Assembly (NCBI GenBank): GCA_907165135.1 | Contig: OU015567.1 | Coordinates: 1,493,001-1,557,000, forward strand | Source: Oikopleura dioica | Lineage: Eukaryota; Chordata; Appendicularia; Copelata; Oikopleuridae | Direction of reading: 5' to 3' | DNA length: 64,000 nt | Shown here: positions 47,768 through 58,075 of the stretch, piece by piece | How positions within the stretch are numbered: the stretch's first letter is position 1 | Layout of the letters: every line of letters starts with the position of its first letter | Notes under the pieces: generated by a model | Databases searched by the model: none | What the model saw: the letters and a program-made list of their open reading frames with translations, nothing else | Told to the model about the DNA's origin: nothing | Program-made: the position numbers and the translations under genes

Positions 47768-48229
47768 GATCCCGCCTTCAAACTTCAATCCTTCAAAAAT
47801 CAAATCACCAAGCCTTCAAATTAAATTCACTGCTGAAACTCTTCACTCTACTGTTCTATTTTACCAGTTATTTATCTAAAAAATATCCCTACTTTTTACA
47901 CACTACTCTGTAAACGTTTCGACCGTTTTTGTACATAAAAAAGTCGTATTTATTATTTTCTTAAAATAACCTGAGAATAAATGACAATTTATGAAAAAAG
48001 ACCATCTTTCTTAATTTGATGGGGAAAAATACGGTCCTTTTTATCCTTGTTTACGAGGATCAGGAAAGAACCCGGCCCTGGGCGTGTGTGTTTATTTGTG
48101 CAAGTCAAAGTTTCATTTGCATCCTTGAGCATTATCAACAAAAAATACCGGCACCAGTAAACATGGCAATAATTAACTAACGCAGGGGCTCTTGAAAATC
48201 CAACGTTGCAGGCCTCATTTCGAGATACC
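47768..48229. other. Intergenic region / promoter of the VWA-collagen gene
   Basis: Non-coding. Contains the 3' flank of the palmitoyltransferase (AATAAA-like at 47975-47980) and upstream sequence of the next gene. Confidence 0.45.
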
Positions 48230-51200
48230 ATGAGACAAGGGTAAGAACTAGACAAGAGTATAGAGCCGAAAGGCTATCATTTTCTTCTTTTAGTTGGTCT
48301 CTGTTAGCCCTAGCGGGTCTAGCAGTCGCCTCGCGATCATGGGGATCATACCCCACATACCGAAACGCCGCTGCCTACAGCACTGGCTACTCCCAGGCCG
48401 TCAGGATCACCGATGCCGGCTCTTTTGTCCGCGAGGTCACCATGACTGACGCCGAGATCTTCTGTACTTGCGCCGGCGCTCCCCCACCACCAGTAGTTGA
48501 GAAGCCCGTCTTCTACCTCTACGTCATCGCTCCTTCCACCGACAACAGCGACCGAGTCTCCGATTGGACCATTCAGTTCATGAAGGACTTCGCCGCCAAC
48601 AACCAGCGAGCCCAGTACGACATCAAAGTCCTCCTCGTCCACAAGAACGATCGAGGTGACAACGATGTCCGATACACCTGCACCGCCTCGTACGACTACC
48701 AGGTCACCGAGATCTCCATGAACATTGCCGCTCAAGGCAGTTACGCCTGGGAAGATGATGTCAAAGAAAAAATCTCGAAATTCGGCGGAAACGATTGCCA
48801 CATCATCGCTCAGAAGGTCATGATCGACCATTTCAACAGCCAACAAGAGGAGTCGAAATTTGCCCTCGTCTACACCACCATGGAGAAGCTAACTGACAAC
48901 TACGACAGATACTACCTTCAGTCTAATGCTCGCAAGGGCATGAAATTCTTGGCTTCTCAGGGTCAACGAGATGCGTTCTACAATGCTGTCAACACCTTCA
49001 ACCTTGCTGACTCCGCTTTTGTTGTTGCTGGCAACAATCCAATCAAGGATAAATATCTCGCGGATCGACTTGATGAGGACTCTCAGCTTTTCCGAGGATT
49101 CCTTGCTAAATGGGCCAACGCTCCAACTCTCAATGTCAACCACAACTGCGACTACAGAGGTGTCACCAGCAACGCTGAATGGAACCCACAGCGATTCCTT
49201 AACGTCGCTAACCGTCAACGATGCCCACTTGTCGATAATCCAAGCATCCAGTCACCCGACGCAGCCAGATATGACAACTACATGACGGTCACTACCTCTT
49301 CCATTGTTTCTGGATTCCTCACAACTATCGACGCCATCAATGGCCGAGCTCAGAGCAACCCACAGCCTGTTCCTTACACCAACTCATGGGACTTCGGCTC
49401 CAGTGGCAAAATTCAGACTCTCGAAGATGGCGTCAACTGTCAGTATGACTTGATCATTGCCATCGATCTCGATTGTGTCAACGAGCAGGAGACCCCAGCC
49501 ATGCAGAGCTTCGCTACCGAGTTAATCGACCAAATCTTCTCCCATCGAGAATACGTCGAAAAAGGCTTCATCCGAGTCGGAATCATTGGTTTCCACAATT
49601 CTCTCCACATTGGAATGCCGCTCTTTGAAATGTCTTTCGTTAAGTTCCAACAGAATAATGAAGGCTACAAAAAGGCTACTCTTGCGATCAAGACTCTCAT
49701 TTCAATTGCCCGAAACAAGGCAAATCAGGAATCCGCTAGCTTCACCCAAATGTTCTCCCTCATCCCAACCCTCTTCGACGCCCGAAACCACAAGAGCCGA
49801 CAGCTCATCATTGTCACCAACGCCGGTCCAGGCCTTCGATACCCAGGCTGGAGCCAGTACGCTCTTGCCGATCTTGAGAGAATGCGAAACGAGCTCTACC
49901 GCGGTATTCAAGTCACTGCTATTGCTGTCAATGCTGAACCTTGCCGAGGCGGCTACGGCACCTGGAACGAAGATTGCTTTTTCACCGAAGCTCTTATGAA
50001 GATCGATAGCTCTTTCAACATTCGAAGAAGCCTGATGGGCGCCCAAAAGTCGCAGTGGGGCACTTTCTACAGCCGAATGATCACCAGCATGCACAGCGAA
50101 ATCGGAACCATCATCGCCGAGATGAAATGCGAACCTGCCAAGCCTGACCCTATTCCATGCGCTTGCGCCGCCCGAGCTGAACTTTGCGCCGACATCGACA
50201 AATCTGAACCCGGACCTGATGGACCTCAAGGCCCTCGAGGAGCACAAGGACCACCTGGGCCAGCTGGTCTCAGTGGACGACCTGGACCCCCCGGAAAGCC
50301 CGCTGGACCCGGACGACCTGGACGACCCGGCCCACATGGTCCACGTGGACCCCCCGGTGCTCGAGGAAAGCCCGCTGAAGCTGGAAGCCCTGGTAAGCCT
50401 GGTGTTCCCGGCAGTCCTGGTCTCCCTGGACGCGCTGGTGAGCCTGGCGCTGACGGACCTCGTGGATCTCCAGGAAGCCCCGGCCTTCCTGGCAAGCCTG
50501 GTGATGCTGGACCCCGCGGACCCCCTGGAAACGCTGGCCCTCGAGGACCTCAAGGACCATGTGGACCTGCTGGTGAGCCTGGCTCCCCTGGTGCGCCTGG
50601 TGCTGACATGACTATTGCTGAACTTGAACAGATGGAGAGACAAATCGAGGCCGACATTGAGCAACGAGCTGATCGCTTCTTTGCCAATCCTGAAAATGTT
50701 AAGAAAGTCAGCGCTATCGCCCGCACTACAACTATTGAACAAGGCTGGTGCAGCTGCAACAGTGACAATTGCTCCTGTGGAACAACAACTACTACCACAA
50801 CCACTACGACAACAACCACCACACGTGGACCAAAGACAGAGGTATGCGTTGACTGCACCAACCGACACGTCATCGTCTATGTCGACAACTCTGAGTCGAT
50901 GACTGATGATGAAGAAAAGGTCGAAACTGTCAATAACATCATTGGAACATGGACTCAATCTTCATTGGAAGAATTCGATTCCAAGACTGGCGATAGCTAT
51001 CAGAGCCCAGAAGTACTTGTCACCAAGTTCAGTGGTCGTCTTCAAGTGAATGCCCGCGTACATGTCGCCGGAAATCATCAAGCTTCATTCAATTCTCATA
51101 ACATGATGACTCCAAAATGGAGATGGGGACTTGACAGGCCTGAATCTCTTCCCATCAGCCGTGTTCGAGATCATACCATCCAATTCTACAAGAATGGTGA

Positions 51201-52167
51201 TAGCATTCCAAATGATCTCCAATGGGATTGGAATAGAAAAGAGTACCAATGGCAGAGTCGCAAAGCTGAGACTGGAGTCGGAACTTCTTACTTCTACCAT
51301 GGTCTTTATGATCTTCACAATTTCCTTGCTGATCCCGCTACAAACTGGAATGGAGACCTCAAGGCAACAATCGTGGTCATTACCGACGGAGAAAAATTCG
51401 ATGATACTCCAAAGGTCTGGGCTGATCAAGATGATGCCGACTGGGAAGAGCTCATGGGTCAAACCGATCGAAGACTTCGACGACAGCGACGAGTTGTTCC
51501 ACCAATGCAGGTTAATGAGGTCTGCACCCTCTTCAGCAAGCTGAACAGATATGTCAACAAAATGATCTTCATCCACGCTTTCGACGAAGACGTTAATCTT
51601 CACAATGGTGAAGCAAAATCGCACTTCGTCATGAAACGATTGTTCGACAAGCACTTGGCAACCTGCAGCGTAGGATCCAACAATATCCAATTCGAAATCA
51701 ACTTCCCGCAAGTCAAAGGAGAAAGTATTAACCAGCTCCAGAAGCATGTCCAGGGACTGGCTGACTGCAACTTTGGAATCGACTCTCTCGTTTGCTGCAC
51801 CAAACTCGATGTCACTTTCGGCAATCAAGTAATTACTCTTTACCGACAGCAGGGTGGTCAATGCCGAACCAATGTCAAATACAGCAGCCGAAGCGGAGAG
51901 TACACCCTTCGATGGTATGGAAATGATCCATATTCCGAGGGCTGGGTTGTCGAAAAATGGATGCCTGGACGAAACTGGGAACCTATTGATTCCTGGCGTC
52001 TTGCTGGCAATCATGGTAACAGTGTCTCGATCAGAGATCAGCAATCCTGCTGCCCGATCAACAACGATGAGGGCAAGGCGTTCTTCGCACGCGGTGTCAC
52101 AGCTGAATGCAACGCTCAACGAAGTGTCGACGAAACTTATTGCCTCAGTCAGTTCGTTGAAAACTAA
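48230..52167 (+). CDS. Secreted VWA-like / collagen / VWA extracellular protein
   Basis: An 11-nt first coding exon (48230-48240) and one long exon (48294-52167) close in frame to 1,294 residues. The split start restores a signal peptide, [20 protein letters not shown], which reading from the internal Met at 48442 would miss. Order: Cys-containing N-terminal globular region; a VWA-like domain near residues 390-600 with an altered metal site ([13 protein letters not shown]); about 44 Gly-X-Y triplets near residues 645-775; an acidic coiled segment; a 15-Thr run (about 833-848), likely O-glycosylated; a second VWA with an intact DxSxS ([11 protein letters not shown]); a Cys-containing C-terminal region. 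Nearly intronless, with GC-rich codons unlike its AT-rich flanks. An extracellular-matrix or house/tunic structural role is inferred; family unnamed. Confidence 0.9.
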
Positions 52168-52332
52168 ACGCTTCCATGAAAATTACACAAAAAATATTCC
52201 CTTGCCAAATTCTTCTGATATATCTTTATCAAATAAACAATTCGGTCTCCAAATTCTCCCGCATTTTCTTTTCGTAATCTTTTTGAAGACAAAGACTTTA
52301 TTTTAGTTTGATTTGTTTATTCACTCAGATAT

Positions 52333-53677
52333 TTAAAGCTCATCGTGCTTCTTTGATGCGTGAGGCTTTCTATACACGCCATGATTTCCAGTGACATAGA
52401 TATATCCATCTGAAGTCAAAATTATTTTTTGCACTAACTGATAAAGAAAACCTGGGCCAAGAAGAACGTTGGAAGTAGCAATTGTCTGGAATTTTTCAGC
52501 GCCGAGAAAAACGCCATTTTTGCTAAAAAAATATCATTTTTGATAGACCATTCATTTCTTACTCGTAGACATAGAGACCTCCAGCACTTGTTACCCAGAC
52601 ATTTCCGGCTTCATCAATAGTAAGTCCATCTTTTTTGGGAATAGAAAATATCATTTCTAAATTCTCCTCTATGATTTCTGTTCTCTCCCTGGATAGCCAG
52701 CTCCACCCATTACATCTTTTCCGTCGATGAAAACGGTCTTCTCCCCTGCAACTGATCCATCCTCATTCAATGGCCATTTCCACCACTGCCAGACAGTTTC
52801 GTTACAATAAGCAACGATCAACTCATTGTCTGGTGTGACACCGATACCATTTGGTTGCTGCATTTCATTGTTGATCAATGTTGTTTCTTGTGTTTTTGGG
52901 TTGTATCTAGTTAAAAAAATTTTTGACTTCATCCTGTTTTTTTCTACCTGTAGACTCCAGAAAAGCCAGGTGTATCAAGTTCTGGCGCTCCTCCCATATT
53001 TCCTCGGATCAAGTTGTGATTGATGGTCTGTTTCCCGAAGACGGGATCAGTGAAGTAAATGTCTCCAGTTTTCGTATTGACAGCAACATCGTTCGGCGAA
53101 TTCAAGGGGCCGTAGGGAGTTTCAGTGACAAGTTTACGAACAGTTCCGTCGGGAGAAAGAGAGGCCAGAGCTCGAGAACCGTGTTGACAAATGATCAAAT
53201 CGCCGGTAAGCGGATTCGCTGCAAGACCGTTGCTTCCTGGTTCCATCCAAAGATGAGTGTCGATAACGGGGTCGATTCTAGCACAGCTTTTGCATCAAGG
53301 AGAAAATCAACATTCGCTTACCCGTAGCCGGCTTTCTCCAACACAACATCGGTCAACTTCGTTTTCGGATCCCAAGAGTAGATCTTCTCCAATCTGGTGT
53401 CGGAAAAGACCAGTTTGTCCTGCCACCAAGTCGGTCCTTCGCTCCAGACCATCACATTCAGGATCATTTCCCAATCCCCTTTCCCGACCAAAGACTCGTA
53501 TCGTTTATCAGCAATCACCTGTTTTGTTGGAGGACTTTCATGGGTTAAAATTTAACCGTTAAAAATTTTTTGCTTTCGAATCCGTTAATGAGTTTCTAAC
53601 ACAATCCTTGGCATGCCACCTGGAGTCATGTTTATCTCTGCAGAAGCGCATATTCCAAGAAGACTAAGAATCCTCAT
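52333..53677 (-). CDS. Secreted SMP-30/gluconolactonase-like beta-propeller
   Basis: Start at 53677 encodes the signal peptide MRILSLLGICASA, then INMTPGGMPRI, joined across a GT-AG intron to VIADKRYESLVG. Landmarks of the SMP-30/LRE family: WSEGPTWWQDKLVFSDTRLEKIYSWD (first blade, metal-binding Glu), SNGLAANPLTGDLIICQHG, LNSPNDVAVNTKTGDIYFTD (Asn and Asp metal ligands), QQPNGIGVTPDNELIVAY, and DGLTIDEAGNVWVTSAGGLYVY (Asp ligand). The C-terminus ends HASKKHDEL, which looks like an ER-retention signal (HDEL/KDEL type). So it may act as an ER-lumenal calcium-dependent lactonase rather than being exported. Multi-exon with short introns. Confidence 0.85.
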
Positions 53678-54000
53678 TTTATCAGATGAAAAAACGGGAT
53701 TAATTGTAGTCTCTATCTGTTGCCGTAAAAACGAGAAAAGCTAACCCGGGGCGGGGTTATGCAAACAGACAAAATGCATGTAGAGCTCGAAATCTTCGAA
53801 CTCTCAAATAAACATCAACTCTGAAAGCCAATATTCTGGCTTTAGTGACTGAAGTTCATTCAATTTAAATTCTGCTACTGAAATATCTTTTTCATTATAA
53901 GAACCATAATCATGCGAATTTAAAATCGTTTTTATATTTAAAAATAGTCAATTGCTTGAAATTCCATGAGGACGCTTTATTGACGTTTCTGTATTAGTAG
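53678..54000. other. Intergenic region
   Basis: No feature recognised between the propeller gene and the palindromic element. Confidence 0.4.
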
Positions 54001-55513
54001 GGAAACTCGATGAAAAACGAGCTTTTTTTTGGGCTTAGTAGGGAGGGAGTATGATACAGTTTTAGAAAGCCCAGGAGCTGGGGATCATTTTGACTATTGA
54101 TAGTAAGGGGTTTAACATATGCCCTGGGGCATTTTTGGCCTTCCGAAGGGCCAAATATCTGGTACTCTCAGGATAGGGGACCGTAACTTCTAGTACCCCG
54201 GGTCTATTGAAATAAGACTCATACTGGGTTGTAGAGTAGGCTCTGACAATTCAGAATATATGTCAAAAACCATCGTTATGCCCACTCTGGAGGGCGCTAG
54301 AGGCTCTAGAACTTAACCGCGTGGGACGAATCCGCGCGTATGAGCGCGGGACGAATTGTACATTCCATTGTAGTTTAAGCGAAAACTTGAATAACTCGCG
54401 ACTCGCTCATCCGATTCCCGCCAAATTTCCAGACAATACTAAATCGAATACAGGCTTTCATAATTTCAACTTAAATTTTCGTTTTCCTGTCTGCAAACCT
54501 CATTCTCATATTACTTGTAGCTCTTGTTTTGACCGTTTGAGTTGATTTCGCATTGAATTTTTGTAAATATTATTCAAAATTCGAAATCTCCAGTATCGAA
54601 AACCTATATTTTCATTTTGAAAAAAATAAAAAATCCCAATTGAGACCTGAATTACGAGTGAGAAAAGGAGCACAGCGCGAAGTAGGTCAGAGTTAATCCG
54701 CTGCAGAGCGCTGGTGGTGCGCGATAATTCGGTGAAATTTTAAAGAGCGAGAGATTAAGGATGTGCAAAGGCGCATTTCAATTTTCAGATCTATACGATC
54801 AGTAGTTTTTGAACTAGGGCTCTTCAAAGTCTTAAACTACATTGGAATGTACAATTCGTCCCACGCGGTTAAGGAAGTTGGCCGAAAATTGGCACTCTTG
54901 GCCCAAAAAAGTACGAAACTGTTATTTTATTCGACTGAAATACGTTTAAGGACGTTTTAAATCGATAATAATATGTTGGAAAAGTATTTTGGGGTCATTA
55001 AACGTCACTTGGTGTCATATTTTACAAAAAAAAGAAATTTTCGTAGTAAGTCACCCCGGAATATCTCATATGACCCATAAAATACTTTTCTTACATATTT
55101 TTATCGATAAAAAACGTCCTTAAACGTATTCCAGTCGAATAAAATAACAGTTTCGTACTTTTTTGGACCAAGAGTGCCGATTTTCGGCCAACTTCCATAA
55201 GTTCTAGAGCCTCTAGCGCCCTCCAGAGTGGGCCTAACGATGGTTTTTGACACATATTCTGAATCGTCAGAGCCTACTCTACAACCCAGTATGGGTTTTA
55301 TTACCACAGACCCGGGATACTCGAAGTTACGGTCCCCTATCCTGAGAGTACCAGATATTTAGCCCTTCGGAAGGCCAAAAATGCCTCAGGGCATATGTTA
55401 AACCCCTTACTATCAATAGTCAAAATGATCCCCAGCTCCTGGGCTTTCTAAAACTGTATTATACTTCCTCCCTACTAAGCCCAAAAAGAAGCTCATTTTT
55501 CATCGAGTTTCCC
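54001..55513. mobile_element. 1.5-kb palindromic foldback element
   Basis: The ends are GGGAAACTCGATGAAAAA at 54001 and its complement ending at 55513. The left arm covers 54001-54312 and 54873-54997, and the right arm 55071-55513. Each is about 440 bp once the nested insertion is removed, with a loop of about 73 bp. Arms differ at scattered bases, so the element is not very recent. No transposase-like ORF. Confidence 0.8.
54313..54872. mobile_element. Nested TTAA element inside the palindrome's left arm
   Basis: Flanked by TTAA at 54313-54316 and 54869-54872. The element body (54317-54868, 552 bp) has inverted ends CCGCGTGGGACGAAT and ATTCGTCCCACGCGG, followed by longer matching blocks (TGTACATTCCA...GTAGTTTAAG). 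The left end contains a 24-bp partial duplication of the terminus. The right arm of the host palindrome shows the empty site (AACTTATGGAAGTTGG). Confidence 0.85.
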
Positions 55514-56234
55514 TATGTATTAGGCAAGAAGTGTGACAGAATAAGACTTTATTCTTATTGAAGCTACCAGGAAGTCGGAATCCCTTGCGAAGGTCAGATG
55601 CCCGTCACAGGGTTTACTTCAAATAAGTTGATGATGCTAAATTTCAATCAAAAGTCGATGCGATTATCAGGAAGAGTCCATATTTTCATTGAAATCTTAG
55701 CCAATCATAAGTCTGTATTCGGCCTACCGACCAATCAAAAGTCGAATTCGCGCCCATTCAAATGTCGTCGCAGTTTTCCACTTTTTATGGCGTCATCCAT
55801 TTTCTAGACTCTAGAACGTCTTGACCTGAGAGTCATTCTAGAAAATTATGTTTATCAACATTTCTGAGCTTTCACGATGCAAATCTGACATCGAAGAATT
55901 GTACCTAATTTTACTCGACTATCTCATCGACGGAGCAATTTCCAAGTTGGCGGAGCCGCCTCGGGCAAATTCGGGATCTGGCGCAAAGTCGCCCAATCGC
56001 CGCGCTTCTTTATTTGCCTTTCACCGCCACGTCACCACTATCAATTTTTTAACAAAAAATCGACTTCTTTCAACCTTTTTTGACTTCCCAAAGAGATTTC
56101 CAAGTCTCAGAAGACCCTCCCTTATTCTTCGAAGAGAAAATCTTTTTAGAAAAATTGTGATTTCAAATTTTTTTTTCCCTTTTTGCCTACTTAGTTCTAG
56201 AATCCGCGGTTTTTAAAGGTCATATCAGTTAAGA
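55514..56234. other. Intergenic region upstream of SURF4
   Basis: A 122-codon open frame at 55848-56216 lacks splice or homology support and I leave it uncalled. The CCAATCAAAAG-type words near 55705-55745 resemble the MITE interior at about 21230. Confidence 0.4.
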
Positions 56235-57566
56235 ATGGTAGATCAGCACCTCCTGATCCAGAATTTGGAGGAAAAAGCAGAAGAGCTTGTCCGGAAGACG
56301 CGAAAATATCTTCCTCACATTGGCCGATTTTGCCTGATTAGTACTTTCGTCGAAGATGGATTCAGAATGGTCAATCAGTGGGGCGAGCAAAGAGATTATA
56401 TTGGTAAAACAACGAAATATTCCTCCCTCTCTAAAATGTCTTTCAGAATCGGTTTGGAACTGCGGCTGGTTCTTGGCGGTCATGTTCGTTTTTCTCAACC
56501 TCGTCGTTCAAATCTCCGCCTCGTTCTGCGTCATGACCCGAATCAGAGTAAAAGAAGCCTGCTACGCGTTATTCTTCATTATATTTATGCAAACTATTGG
56601 GTACTCGATCCTTTGGGATCCAAAATTCTTGGCTAGGTAAGATCTCTATTTGACCTTTTTGCGCAAAAATGCGGGAGAAGGTTAATCTTTTCTTATTCAA
56701 ATTTTTTGTAGAAATCTTGCTCTTGTTGGTGCTGTCTTGTTACTGTATTCTGAATGCTTGACCGAACAGAGGACGCTTTTTGCAGGAGTTCCTTCTTTTG
56801 GAGAAGATTCAAAGCCAAAGGTACAGAAGAGTTGATTTCTAATTAAAAATAAATGAATAAGAGGCTTTTACTGTTTCTATCATAGTAGAAATCATTTTAT
56901 GAAATGATTCTTTTTCAACCTCGAAACCAATTATATAATGGTGAGCAAGGAGGCCAGATTTTTATCTATAATAGATTCTATTCCTTTGAAATTGAAGGTC
57001 GATAAAGATCGTTTTTTACATGTCACGAAATCTTGCCTGCCTTACTTGCCTGAAGATTTTATCGATTTTTATCGCTCCAGTTACAGTCTATCCTCCCGAA
57101 TATATTTCATGTAATTTATCGTTCTCTCTAGCAATATATTCAACTCTCTGGCCGACTTCTGATGGTCTTGATGTTCATGACTCTCATCAAATTCAACTGG
57201 GACACGCAAAACGTAAGCCTTCCCCCTCCCGTCTCTCGCCTACCCTTTTTCTCAGGTTATCGCCATCATTTTCGGTCTTCCACTGGTGCTCATGGTCGCT
57301 GCTGGCTACAAAACGAAACTCGTCTCTGTTGCTCTTATCTTCTTGCTCTTCGTCCACAACATGAGATATAACAACTTCTGGAGACACAGGTACGTTTATA
57401 GACGAAAAAAGCTGTTTTCAAGCCATATTTTAGCGTGAAAACGTACATTTTCGACTTCAAAAAGTTCGATTTCTTCCAAGGACTCTCCGTTATTGGCGGA
57501 ATTATTCAATTGATCGTCTACGGCCCTGGAGGACTCTCAGTCGATGATAGACTAAAGGCCGAATAA
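56235..57566 (+). CDS. SURF4: SURF4 cargo receptor
   Basis: Six exons (56235-56403, 56447-56636, 56712-56820, 57132-57212, 57256-57389, 57434-57566), all GT-AG, sum to 271 residues; vertebrate SURF4 has 269. Matching blocks: RKYLPHIGRFCLISTFVEDG, NQWGEQRDYI, QTIGYSILWDPKFLARNLAL, LFAGVPSF, GRLLMVLMFMTLIKF, FDFFQGLSVIGGIIQ, GPGGLSVDDR. Multi-pass ER/ERGIC protein that exports soluble cargo via COPII. The C-terminus (DRLKAE) has only one lysine where vertebrates have a KKxx-like retrieval signal. The fourth intron is enlarged (311 nt) relative to the rest. Confidence 0.96.
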
Positions 57567-58075
57567 ACGAAAACAGATCAACGCTCTTTGAGTAAACCTA
57601 CAAATCTGCCCAATTCCCCCCTTTTTCGCAAGATCCCAGAGAAGCCAAGCTACTGTAGAAATTACCTAATTCTCGACGGTTCAAATTCAATTTCACAAAT
57701 ATCGATCTCGCTTATTTACAAGCACTTTTAGCCGAATTCTGTTACATCCCTTTCAAAGTAGTTAAAATATTCTTTAGTCAACTCAAAGTCTACACTTTTC
57801 TGTTGCAAAAGTTTCTCAAACTGTTCCCAATTTCCACATTCTGTTTGAATTTCTGAATGTTTTCAGACGTTTCTTATCACTTTTAGACCAACTTATCAAA
57901 AAAAAACAATTTGTGCAATTTCAAAAACTCCGTTCATTATTGTAAAAATAATACATTTCGAATATATATTTCAATCATTTCGACGATTCTTTTTGCAGGC
58001 TGAGAATTTCGATAGCCTTATTTGCATGATTTGTTGGAAAAGGTCAATAAGCATCTTTTTCTTTGAAGAAATGAT
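57567..58075. other. SURF4-Miro intergenic region
   Basis: AT-rich, non-coding. Contains the SURF4 3' UTR and upstream sequence of Miro on the same strand. Confidence 0.5.

Noticed and set aside
50226-50958. Long minus-strand frames with Gly-Pro-rich or Val-rich content opposite the collagen region
   Set aside because: The reverse complement of Gly-X-Y codons naturally yields such frames. The plus-strand protein has a signal peptide and domains; the antisense frames have neither.
55848-56216. 122-codon frame upstream of SURF4
   Set aside because: Composition is random-looking (Arg/Phe/Ser-rich), no splice signals or conserved motif, and it lies in a repeat-bearing intergenic region.
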